Assembly (NCBI RefSeq): GCF_041296385.1
Contig: NC_091016.1
Span: 20,249,497-20,313,496, forward strand
Direction: 5' to 3'
Source: Aphelocoma coerulescens
Lineage: Eukaryota > Chordata > Aves > Passeriformes > Corvidae
Length of the DNA: 64,000 nt
The number at the start of each line of letters is the position of its first letter. Within the stretch, counting starts at the first letter, position 1. Positions 24,801 through 36,800 of the stretch are shown here, in pieces. A program made the translations under genes and the position numbers. The notes beneath the pieces are model-generated. The model was not told the DNA's origin. It did no database searches and worked only from the letters and a program-made list of their open reading frames with translations.

Positions 24801-27800
24801 TGACACCAATGTCTCTGCTCCAGGAGCTCTTCCTTTCCTGGAGCACTGACCTGCCTTAAAAATTGCATATTGTTTTCCTGGATTAATTTTTCACCTTTTC
24901 TTTTTTTGTTGTTGTTGTCTCGGTCATGAGGGAGTCATGAACAAAGTTAAAGGATGCAGCTCCAGAAGATGCTACTTGATTTTTTAATTCTTGTGGGTTT
25001 TAAATTATTTTTCTTCCTGTGCTTTGGATTTTATGCCTGACAACAGAATTGAAACAAGTGAAGTATTATAAATTTTGCTAAGCCCCCACAGCATTTTGAG
25101 AGTAGCTCAGGAATCATGAGACTGTTTTTAAGAGATTAGAGCTCTTTTTATTTTGTCTGGATTTTTAAGAAGTCGTGTGGCTATATTTGGGTCACATTTT
25201 CAAGCTTTGTTCTGCAACCGTGAAGACTGAAACTTTATATTTTATTATAAAATTGAAATTTAAGAGGTCATCACTTCAAACAACCAAATACTGCAAGACA
25301 TATAATTTGAGAGATGCCAATTCTTCTGATCTTCTCCCAAAATGTGTTTTTACAGTGAACCCTTCAAGACATTGGAGGTTTCTGTTTTGTTTTTTTTTTA
25401 TTCAAGCCACTGGTTTTTTTTATTTGTTTTCATCCGTTGCTTTTGAACACAGCACATATGTGCAACCTGGGACAACTGTAAATTTCATGATGGATTGGGA
25501 ATAAATATTTCCATATTTAGCAAGTACTGTTTCTTGCATTGACACTTCACCTCCCTTCCCTGGGGCTATAGGATCTCTCCCAAATCCTTGCTGTGTGCAG
25601 CTGATCCCAATGCTGTGTAATCCTTCTGATGTAGCTTGGTTCCCTCTGAATCAGCAGAGCATTTTGTGTGCTTTTAACCTCCATACTGCAGCCACACCTG
25701 TAGGGGGGCTGCTAATCTAATTTTGATTCACAGTGGTGGCAACAAACAGGTCACTTACAGAGTTAATGTCAGCCGCTCCACTAATTACTGCAGGAAAGTG
25801 ATCCCATCATCCGGGATGAAAATGTCTAACTCCAGCCTACAAAGCACTTTCAGTGCACTAATTCTGTTAATGCTCCATTACTGCTTCATTCGAGCTGTGT
25901 AGTCCATCTCCCAAAGTGAAGTACTAAATCCCCAACCAGTTCCAGAGCTGGGGAAGTGTGCAGACTAAAACATCACTGACTACATTATTGGGCGTTGTTT
26001 TCTGTTGGGCTCTCTCTGTTTCTTGAAGTTTATCTAGACAGATCTTCCTTGCTAACTCTTGGCTTTAGTAGCCTTTAATCCTCCAATTTACCTTGAAGGG
26101 AGTTAAATGCCAAAAATACCCTGGAGGCGTGGATCTGATCTCTCTGTTCCTTAGATACTGAAATATAAAATGAGACTATAAAGCTACACTACTGCAATAT
26201 CTTAAAGGTTATTGGGGTCTGAGAAAACCTGACAGTGGCAGGTATGTACACCGACCCCCTCAAACAGAAGTAAAGAATGCCTTGAAACATCTGGGTAGGT
26301 ATCTTTGGGCTTGAGATCTTGCAGTCTTCTCTTGGCATGAAAAGCTCCACAGCAGCCTCAGTCCATGAGAAATAACCTGGGCACTACAACAGCAAATGTT
26401 ATGATAATAACAGAGACAGAATTCTATGCTGCTCTCCCCCCTGGGCCCCCACCAAAGACATAGGTATGTACAAAGTGTCTTATCTTCCTAAGTTTGCAAG
26501 GCTTTAATTTTCTTCTTTTTGAAGTAAGTGGGGATCCTCATGCTGCTGTCTTTAGATATTCCTTAGGCTTCTTCCAATCATCCTCACTGTCATTTTTCCT
26601 GAAGCCCACTTGTATGTCTCCTTTGAGATATACAAATTGTTTTGGAATTTGTTGTCAAGCAAAGTGCTTTTGAAGAGCAGAAGAAAATGTGTTGTGCTGG
26701 GAGTTGCTGGCTGGCTTGGTTTTGAAAGGAGCTCTGAATGAGGTGTGTTCACAGTGACAGATCAATAAATATGCCCAGATGCCTGAGCTGCCTCTAGGCA
26801 TTCCCTGTTCCCTTCTCAGCTGAACTGCATAGACTCTTGAAACTTGCTTGGAAGTTGTAAGTGAAAGGCAAAGTGAAAGCTGTTGAGCTCCTTGTTGCTT
26901 GTGGGACAGCAAAGGCTGGGTGATGGTGGCTCCTGCAGGCACTTCTTGTCTGATACTCCCTGCATGTCCCATCCCTGGGATCTCTGTTAGTCAAAATTCC
27001 CTTGCACTAAGTCTTATGTAGTTCATGCCTCAAAAGTAACTCCAGGCTGCTTTTATATTTCTGCTCCTCTTGTTTTAAATATATCAGCTGTATAAAAGTA
27101 TAATAAATTGTGATAGCACAACTTAACCATACTGCACATCCTGTAGTGAACAGAACCTATTGCTCAGAGCTCACTAATTCCATATATAGAAAGAAAGGTT
27201 TCTTCAGCCCTTTTTAAGTTTAAAAAACCCCTTATGGTTCTAAATAGAAGTTGAATGTAAAAAATTGCTGTCTGAGAGGAACTGTTTTGTCAATGCTTAG
27301 GAAGCACTGAAATGAATGGTTACAGATGAGGTTGGAATGTAGCCTTAATGACAGGATATGCTGACAGCATACGTTATCCTGCTGTGAAGTGGGTTTATTT
27401 ATACAGATACAGTTAAAGCACCTCATGTGAGAAGGCAAATGAGTGTCAGAGTAGATACTGTGATTTAGTCTGAAGGTATGACTACATCTTGTTTTGCAGT
27501 GCTTATCTATAACACAAGGTGTTCACTGTCTCCCAGAACTCAGACCCTGATTAACACATACTTGGAAAACTGCATCTCTGTTTCCCACAGGGAATGATCA
27601 CCCTGACAGGTACATCTGCACCAGCCCAGCAGATGACACACCTTCCAAGAGCCAAGGCTGACATGGACAGCGTGGCACGAAGCCGTGCCCCCTCCTGCTG
27701 GACAAGGGCTCGTTCCTTTATTTCCCACTGTTTCCCAAGGCTCCTTGGCTCTGCTCACCGGGCTGCCGGCTCTGCCTCAGGCAGATGGCTGATTTCCATA

Positions 27801-28744
27801 CCGAGGGGCCAGGCTGTTGTGGCCACTGTGTGCACACCCTGTAACCAGGCACAGCGCAGCTGTAGCTAAGCATGCGAGAGCCACATTCATCTTCCCACTG
27901 ACGCCGGGTTTGACCTTTCATGAGGAAAACTGGTGGTGTCACTTGGAGCAGATGGTGAACAGGAGCTTGGTAAAACATCTGTGGTGTCATTTTTAAAGAG
28001 TCCTGTCAGGCTGTTCAAGGGCTGGGGCTGTGGAACCAGGATATCACTGTTTCTCCTCATTCCAGAGGTGAGCTGCCGCTAAGGGCAGCGTGCACCTGAT
28101 ATGGGATGGAAAATGTGACTGTGCTTCCATGCAAGAAATTGTCAGCGTTCCTTTGTGATGTCCTGAGCTAGGTGAAATATAGGCTATCATCTTCCATAGC
28201 GTTGGATGTGGCCAAATTATCCAGCAAAAAATGTTCAAAGCACAGTGGTCATGAGGGGTCTGTGGGACACACTCAGACAAGAAGCTGCACGTGTGGGTTA
28301 CTCTCTGGCCATGGGACAGCTGTAAAGGAATTCTGGCAAACCCACGCTTGTCAGCACTGCAGTCATTCTCAGGAGCCTTTCAAATCTATCACGTTGTATT
28401 TAACTTGATAATTAGCAAATTCAGCCGGACAGAAGAATCAGTGTTGGTTCTTCTATTTCATCTCCCAGAGGTAAGAGGTGAAGATGTCTAAAGAGAAAAT
28501 GGGCACCACTGTAGGATGAGCTGGGAAATCTGGGAATCACAGCTGATGGCGTATGAACCATAGCTGTGAAAACTGCTGTATTAACCACTGTGCCACCCAT
28601 ACCTGTCCAAGCACATTTCTGTGCACATCTGAGGTGGGTCCTGGCTGTATCAAGGCTCACAGAAGTAAGTGGTGGCAAGGGCTGATTTAGGCAGGTAATG
28701 GAACTTTGTCTGCTCCAAAGGGAAGGGGATGGGAGAGATCATGG
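21804..28744. other. Gene-free DNA
   Basis: No gene or transposon seen. The segment 25,690-25,930 lacks repeat signatures and holds several ATTA/TAAT cores, a possible conserved non-coding element. Confidence 0.55.
22630..22652 (+). repeat. (TG)n microsatellite, interrupted once
   Basis: TG repeats broken by one TA step. Confidence 0.9.
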
Positions 28745-28920
28745 AAACAGATTGCCCAGAGAAGCTGATGATGCCCTACCTCTGGAAATGTTCAAGGCCA
28801 GGTTGGATGGAGCTCTGAGCAACCTGGCCCAGTGGAAAGTGCTCCTGCCCATCACAGGGAGGTTGAAATGAGATGTTCCTTAAGGTTCCTTCCAATCCAA
28901 ACCATTCTATTATTCTATGA
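28745..28920 (+). mobile_element. CR1 LINE 3' end
   Basis: It begins ttgcccagagaagctg and continues with ggaaatgttcaaggccaggt, gagcaacctggcccagtgga, aaggttccttccaatccaaa and a tail of two ATTCTAT-type units ending at 28920. It is only moderately diverged from the common avian CR1 3' consensus and 5'-truncated to about 175 bases. Confidence 0.88.
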
Positions 28921-30881
28921 AGCTTTGAGCAACAGGAGTGACTGAAGGGATTGTTTAGAAGGGTTACAGTGACAGGCTGAAACCAATGGGAAATTTTAAT
29001 CAGTGCAGAGTGTCTCATGTTCCTGGGATAACTAAGCCAGGTGAGAGAAAACAATCTGTGTTCAACATCCCTAGACACTGTGAATTACCAGGGCCAACAT
29101 GCCTTTACATTTAGGGTGTTGTGCTTCTGCTAGTGCTCTCTGAGCCTGCACTGATTTCCCAGTTATGTGATCTGGTTTGTGTGTTGTTTGCATCTGACAT
29201 TGATTTTGTGATGTGTCAAGCCTCTTTCAGACAGCTCAGATGCTTTGGATTACCACTTATACCAATAATCTTACATCCTCCAATTTTTCCTGGTAATCTG
29301 ACAGATTCCTGGAAATCTTGGCTTCCAACACAAGAGTTGGAAGTCCTCTTCATTTTGTGTGTGGTGAACCTGGCATGCTGGGAGTGCACATGGAGACAGG
29401 CGATGCCTTATAGATGTAGGAGGCTTTCTGTGCACGCGCAGTGGGTGCTGCTTTTTTGTGTGCAGATTTTAAGAGTTATGCCATAGCTGGGTGTCTGGAA
29501 GAGACCCTATTTCAACTTCAGAGAAAACCTTGGGACTGAACTATCTCTAGCTGAGGGAAGTGGTGACAGACAGGCTTGTCACCAGTAAGTGTCCTGACAG
29601 GGACAGTGTCAGCAAGGGCAGGTATTCCTCCCAGCAAACTATGTGAGAGGCTGAGGAGGAGGAGCCTACGAAAAAGCATGGGGTAGTTGTTATTCCTGTT
29701 AGCTGTTTTATTTCTCAGTGTAACAAGCCCATGTTTACCTGTGATATCTGCACAGCACCTCTATGTGTTTCATTGTGGCAACGTAAAGTGACACAGGGAT
29801 GTGCCCCTTTTTCTCTTCCCCTGGGCAGAAAGGGAAATCAAAGTTGGCAAACAGGTCCCAGTTGCCTAAGAGGTATTCCTTCCCTTCAGTGGCTCCCTGG
29901 GACTGGCCCAGGTCAAATATACACATGGCTGTAAAAAATATGAATGAAAAGAAGTGTAGCAGCACATTGTGACAGTAACTCAAGCGCTGAATTGTCTCTG
30001 TGAAGAGTGGGATAAAGGATGACTGACTGGTTTGGGTGCAGTACCAGCTGTCTGCAGCAGTGGGAATGGTATTGCAATGGAGTTAGTTCACTGACTGAAT
30101 CACATATCTCCAGAGACATGGATGGATCCAGCCTGATGGATGGTGCAATCATCCATGACATTTTATTCTCTTTGGAGTCTCTGAGCATCGCTCTCATAGT
30201 GCAAACACATTTCTCACACACTGATGGTGCTTCTGCTGCTTTCTTCAGTGGGGACTGGTTTGGGTACCCCAAGAAACAGCAAGGTGTGGCAGGGACTTTG
30301 CCTGTCCCCCAGCTCACACATCCCCAAGCCTGCACCCAAACTGCCGTGTTCCCTTTGCAGCGTCCATCTGCCCCGTATTTGCTGCTCTCTTCTTTGGTGC
30401 CACTTGGCTCCTCCACAGTCATGGGGTGTCTGGCCCTTAAAACACTGAGCACTAAAACCCTGCTGGAACAGTTAAAATACAGCACTGGAACACCATGTTC
30501 AGCAGACTACCTGCTTTTGCCTGTTTTGTTCTTCATCACCACTTCTGCTGTGTGCCTTTAGGAAAGAGCTGCTTATGTCTTCAAGCGTTATTTGTGGCTG
30601 TTAAATACCATCCTTATATTACTCAGTTAGCTTGACAAATTCTTGTCCTTAAGATGAGTTGGCCATAGCAGGGTCTGCCAGAGCCCAAACCCACCAGCAA
30701 CAGGCACTGCTGGGAGCTGCTGCTGCTTCAGGTGACGTAGGTACTCGACTCTACAGGCAATACTCGGAAGTGATCATTTTTGTTATCAAATATAAGGCAT
30801 TCAGGCTGACTGTTAGGTTTCATCTGATCACAAGGCAGGCTTTTACTAATCCCTTATCAATGCAGTGCTTTTGATTGAAAT

Positions 30882-30919
30882 CTGTCTCTCTCTTTCTGTC
30901 TCCTCCCCCCTTTTCCTTG
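30882..30919 (+). repeat. Polypyrimidine tract
   Basis: Thirty-eight bases, almost all C or T apart from two G residues (30883 and 30898), made of TCTC and CCTCC runs. Similar tracts can form triplex DNA. Confidence 0.75.
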
Positions 30920-31274
30920 CTGGACATAAAAGACAATGGAAGGGATAGGGCCAAACTGCTCTTCTGCAGACAAGAAGCCAATTGTCCGAAAACAACACGT
31001 CATTCAAGACCACGGGAGATTGAGGACAGTGGCAGGAGCATGAATATACAAAAGTGGCTACTGTTAAGGCCACAGCTTTAAGTGTTTAAATTCAAATCAC
31101 ATTTCCATTTGAGGTTCGAATTTATAGCAAGAACATGCACACAAGGGTTTCAGTGTTCTAAATAAATCTCATCTGACTTCTCAGGGTATTCCTCATGGCA
31201 GCATATCAGAGCTGAGTGCAAAGGAAACTTGCTTTCCTTGCTCTATGAAGCAAAAATATTGAAGTAGGTTATTT

Positions 31275-31291
31275 TGGTTTGGTTTGGTTTT
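31275..31291 (+). repeat. (GGTTT)n simple repeat
   Basis: Three consecutive GGTTT units with a T extension. Confidence 0.8.
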
Positions 31292-33543
31292 GTGTGCTCT
31301 GTGTTAGTAAATAATGCAGCCTGTCATATCTAGGCTCTCGTTTTCCAATTGTGAGGTTAGTCCTTGGCTTGAAACACTATTGTTCTTGGACCTTTGCCTT
31401 GAGCTGGAGGGCTCATATATGGGGAGGAAGAGGAGGAACCAGGCTAAAAATAAAGTGGAACAAAACACTGCTTATTGCCATGGAGTAGATAATGTTTTCC
31501 TAGATGTCTCGGCAGCCCTGTCCTTGCAGGCAGCATGGACTGGCACAGTCTACTTTCATCACATGCGAGGTGTGATTATTTGTATCCCATACCACCTTCC
31601 TCATATTTTCCTCTGTGCTCTGTCTAATATTTTGCTCATGCTGGTCACAGCAACAGCAAGAGAAACAGGCTCCACTTTCTATTACATGTCAAGCAAAGAG
31701 CATTTGCATTGCAGATGTAAGAGGCAGGTCAAGTTCCTTCGCTCCTTCGTGTCCCTCAGCGTGACCCTGTGCTGTATGCTCCTGCCACGGCCCTGAACTG
31801 ATGGAAGATGCTGAGAGCCACAGGGACCGCAGCACAAAATACCTGTGTGTTCACAGAGCCTGGACCAAAAGCACTCTCTGTCCCCCTTTATGGAGAAGCA
31901 CTGAAGGCAGGGAAGGAGATACTTCTGCACCAAGGGGCACAGCACTCGCTGTGACAGGACTTGGTACACACAGGCACTGAGAAGATGTAGGATTGCATAT
32001 GGGAACAATGAGAATATCCCCAATTACATCAGATGAGCTGCAAACTAGACGTGAGGCAACTGCCATTAGTCAGGATTTAGAAGAAAGCTTCTGTTAGATG
32101 GGACATTCCCTCCTTGCCCATTTTCAGGCTTTGAGTACGTGACCCTAAACCCTCAGCTATGAAACCCTGTTGGTTTCAGCTATGAAACCCGATGAAACCA
32201 CTTGGCTAAAAGCACAGGATTGACTCAGTGCACAAATTGCCCTGTTCAGTATAGATGCCAGAGAGGCAGGCAAGATATTCAGATGTTCTTATATTTTCCA
32301 TGAAAATCTCCCAGCTGAAGTTATCTTTGACCGGTATATCAACATCCACATCACACAGATAAACAGTGACTGAGCAAAGGTCACAGAGGCCACATCCTCT
32401 GCCTGTCCAGCCATGCTCCTCTTGCACTGATAAAACATTCCTGCAGCTTTACAAGTTCAAAGACATTGATAAAGGGTTTCTATCAGCAATGTGGTTTTAG
32501 TCAGACTGTTGTGAATAGTTTATGCACAGTATCATGAGGTGCTCAGTTTCTGAAATATTGGTACAAGCAGAATATAATTTCAAGTTTGGGTTTAGTGTCT
32601 GAGTGCTGAGGCACGGTGAATTTTTAGACATTTTAGAAGCCGATCCATAATAATATTTCCCTGTGTGAGTAAAACACAGAGCACTGGTGATGCCTGTGGT
32701 GTCCTTTCCCAACACATACTGCCTGTGCTCAGTGGGCCAGTGACTATCTCCTGAGGATCAAACCAGGGTATCTGCATGGAAAATTCCCAGGTCTGGCAAT
32801 TTGAGCTAATTGAGAAGCTGCAGCAGAGTTGTCTTTTCCTGAATCCCCAAAACCATGGAGGTCCCTTTTCCTTTGCAGCAGTAATTGAGATCTTGTAGTC
32901 AGATTGCCTCTGGGAGTGGTGAGTTATTAAAAAACAGGCACTTGAGTACTGGTTTTGTGAGCTGGAACGATGGTAAAGGGCAGACAGGCAAGGCCCTTGT
33001 GCAGAAACCTCAGACTGGGCATGACCTGTTGCCAAATGCAGCTGTGTGGTGCTTCAAGCGTCTTATTCTGAAGTCCTCTTCACGACTAGGAAAGGAGCTT
33101 GTGCACCCAAAGGGATGGATAATTTTCTTCCTGTGTGGGCAGTTGCTTTAGTAAAAGATGTGATCTCTTCTTACAAACTTTGTCTCATTTAGTGGACAAA
33201 ATGCAACAGTAATTTTAGTGTTGTGTGGGTCATGAAGTGCAGGAATTGTCCATCTGCATCCCAGTCCTTGTGTCTGTGCCTTACCTCTCTAGGGAGTGGG
33301 TGGTGGAAAAAAAGACCCTGAAGCAACCCCTACCACCACTTTTATCAACAATTAAGGCGTTGTCTTTTTCTCTTCCAGGTACATCTGGTGCCTCACAGAT
33401 TACTAAACCTTAGATCACTTTCCTCCTCTTGGCTACTGCGCACTTAATCCATGCTGGTTGCGGTAGGAGTGGGGTGGCCAGGTGGAGTTCCCATGTCAGC
33501 TCCATCCCTGCAGCCACTGGAAACTCAGGTTGTGTAGACAGTG

Positions 33544-33882
33544 TCATCATAGAATTGTGGAATGTCCTGAGTTGGAAGGGACCCACAAGGACCATTGAGT
33601 CCAACTCCCAGCTCTGCACAGGACAGCCCCAAGAGCCACACCCTGTGCCTGAGAACATTGTCCAAACCCTCCCTGAGCTCTGTCAGGCTGGTGCTGTGAC
33701 CACTGCCCTGGGGAGCCTGTTCCAGTGCCCAGCCACCCTCTGGGTGAAGAACATTTTCCTCATATCCAACCTCAACCTCCCCTGGCACAGCTTCATACCA
33801 TTCTCTCAGGTCCTGTCACTGGTCACCACAGAGAACAGATCAGTGCCTGCCCCTCTGCTTCCCCTCATGAGGAAGTTGTGTA
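33544..33882 (-). mobile_element. CR1 LINE 3' end, reversed
   Basis: On the + strand it starts with the reverse complement of the CR1 tail (tcatcatagaattgtggaat). It then runs through gagttggaagggacccacaa, gaccattgagtccaactccc, gggtgaagaacattttcctc and ttcccctcatgaggaagttg. It is one of the best preserved CR1 copies here. A 168-codon open frame across it on the + strand (33429-33935) is antisense CR1 sequence plus flank, not a gene. Confidence 0.9.
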
Positions 33883-36800
33883 GTTTGCATATGGCCTGGG
33901 ACCACTCTTCAAAGACTCATTTGGATGCAGGATGACGATGTGGCTTGTGCCCCAGCCTTGCTCCCCATTGCAGTCAGGTTGAAGTGACTCACTCTTCCAA
34001 CCCACCACTATAAGAGAGTTGGGTTTTGGTTAGTCCTCACCTTGTTATTTGAGGGTTTTGGGGAAAAAACCCCCAGAAAACAGCAGCAAGGCAGCCTGGC
34101 AGTGTCATCTGTGCTGAAGGCTTGCCACCCTCTCACTGGCTGGGTTCTGCACTACAATCTGCAGCCAGCATCTGCTGGGGAAGCTTGTGAGCTCCAGCTT
34201 CAGTAATAAGGGGAGCAAATTACTATTAGAAGGAAAAATCCTGTATCAAAGCAACATCAGAACCAAAATAGGAAGCAGGGAGTCACCTGGAAGCATGTGC
34301 TGAGCCTGAGTGGGCTGGACATGAAACATTCAAGGTGAATGGATGGAAGTTGGCAATGCTGTCTTGCCTTATCTCCTGAAAATGCAAGTACAGGAGCTCA
34401 AAGTTTGCAAGATGTAACTCTTACAAAATTAAGGCAGCAGGCTTTGTTTCTTCCATGAAGTAGCTCAGCGTCTTCATGGCACCTCTGGAGGTACAGCATG
34501 GGTGAAGTTTGCTCCTTTGTTTAAAGTCTTCACCTTGCCATTAAGCTTGTTATAAATCTCAATGCTAAATTAAGTGTTGTGATACTCTTATTCTGATTCT
34601 GTCTCCTCCAATGGCTGTTTATTTGAAAAAAGAAAGAAATCTGTTATAATTCTCGGTGCTCACCATTCTCACATGGAATCAAATCCAGCTCTTTCCTCTG
34701 GTTATATTACTGAGCACCACTACAGGAGGTGGTAAAGGGTTTTTTAACTCGCAGCTACAGAGGTATCACTTTGCACAAAATGTGTGGTGGATATTGAGAA
34801 CGCTTTCAACCAGTTGTTTGCCTTGTTTGATTTGTGTGGCACCGCTAATGTAATACCATCTTTACAAATTATGTTAATTATGACTTTCCCTGTGTTATGG
34901 AAACAGAATGGAGAGCTTTTTCAGAATGTAACAACCACGCTTTATCCTGTCCCATACTTTGCAATATTCAAACCAATTATCACATTGGTAAAAACACGAA
35001 AAACAGTTTCACTGTTACAGTCATTATTGAGAATACATGGCTGTAGTTGTTGAAAATGTGCTACCTACATCTACATACATCTTAGTGAGTGCCAAAAGAC
35101 TTTACTCAAAAGAATCTTGTATTTTTCAAGCAACCACAGTGTTACAAATAACCACAGTGGTGATAAACAAGTGCACTTGCTTCTGTGGTTATGGCTCAAA
35201 TTGTGCTTTCAAGATGAATGTCTGAATATTATCAGATTGATACAGATTTTAAATCTGTATTGTCGTAAGTGGGAGTAAGGTTTGCCTTAGCAGCTGGGAA
35301 AACATACTTAAAGCTGGGAATAAATTAATATGATTAAGAGGATGTGTGAGGAGCTGTTTAATACTGCCAGGAGCAGAAAGACCAAGTTTTTTTCAGTTAA
35401 TACAAACAGAATATTTGCATCCACATCTTAAGATACAGACCCAGGAGTGACTGAAGGCTTCTGTATAGATGTTTTTGTTGGTAGGATTTTGTCAGCAAAG
35501 ATTGCAGTAGAGACAGCACCTGCAATGATAAAACCTACCTTCTTCCTAGAGAGATAAAATTCTCCCAGTCAATGTGATTAATACAGTAAAAAGACTCTAC
35601 TGCTGCTGTCAGTTCTGCATGTGCTGGTGGCTTATTTTGCCACCGTTGCTTCATCAGTGGGAGAGCATTTTTCTTGTCCTTGTGGTTGTACATTCGGTTC
35701 CAAAGCGTGGCTTTGACGATGGATGGAAGCCTTCACCTGAGCAGCCTGGAGGTGGCTGTGTGGAGCGGCTGTCTGGTCACATAACTGGGAGGAAAATATC
35801 CCTGCCCTGAGTCTGCAACATTATTTCAGATGCAATAAAGCTTTGGTTTAGTTATAAAACTTAATGAAACACTGCTACAGACGTGTTTCAGGAGCCCTGC
35901 TGTCTTCCCTTGCTCTTCATAAAGTTGCCAAACAGTCTTCTGCTGTGTTTGGGTTTAATTCTCATGGGAAAAGTTTACCCTTTTGTTTCTTTGTAGCTCA
36001 CTAAATGCTGATAACCAGCACAACATTCTGCAAGACATGGGTAAAGGGAAAAGAGAGCAGGAAAACTCAGAAGAAACATAATGGAGGATGTACCCACCAC
36101 GGTAACCAGAAAGCAGCTCTAAGTAGCAAAATCATGGGACTTGCATCAGCCTGATGTTTCCTGGAAGAATGAAATGAAGCTAATTTACACTGATGACCTA
36201 ATTGCTTTTCTGCAGAGTCCAACTGCAAAGTTCCCATCTGCCATCAAGTTCAGTGTCTTGGATTTGTACATGTGATATCCCCTAAAGAGAGGGACTTGGA
36301 TAACGTGCAGCAAGGCCAGCCTTGTTTCTCTTTGTGAGCCTGCTGTTCCCCAGCCACGCTCTCAGCAGTGCTGGTGCTGGTGCTGGCAAGGTTGTGGTGG
36401 CTCAGGGCTGCTGTGGCTGAAAGCAGGCCCGATGCACGTCGATAGTGTTGATGTTACGCCTGGTTTGTCACACTCAAGTGACTCTGCCCTGCCCGTCCCT
36501 GCATCAAAACAGACTCTCAGAGTGACATTCCGGGGCTCTTTTTCAGACCCCTTCACCCATGGAAGGAGTAAGCAAAGGAAGCTGGGAGACAGATGTGCAG
36601 CTGATGCAAACACAAATCCTCCTAATGAGCTCAGTGGAGCTGAACCAGTTCCATCAGCAGAAGAAATTTCCCTTTTTTCCCAGGTCAAAAATGGTGAACT
36701 GCAGCCTGGCTTGCTCGTACCCAGCCTGAGTGCTGTCATTTGCTCCCAGGAACATGTTTCCTGTATTTTCAGAAAGGGCAGTGAAGGCCCAAGGGAAGAG

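Larger units (their letters stand above)
28921..33543. other. Gene-free DNA
   Basis: Two long open frames overlap on opposite strands (29913-30485 minus, 30019-30561 plus), and a 160-codon frame lies at 31314-31796. None shows a recognisable domain, and mutual overlap on both strands argues for chance. Confidence 0.55.

Noticed and set aside
29913..30561. Two long open frames on opposite strands (190 and 180 codons)
   Set aside because: They overlap each other almost fully, show no domain, signal or conserved-looking composition, and lack splice or promoter context.
33429..33935. 168-codon + strand open frame
   Set aside because: It is the antisense of a CR1 3' end plus flanking sequence.
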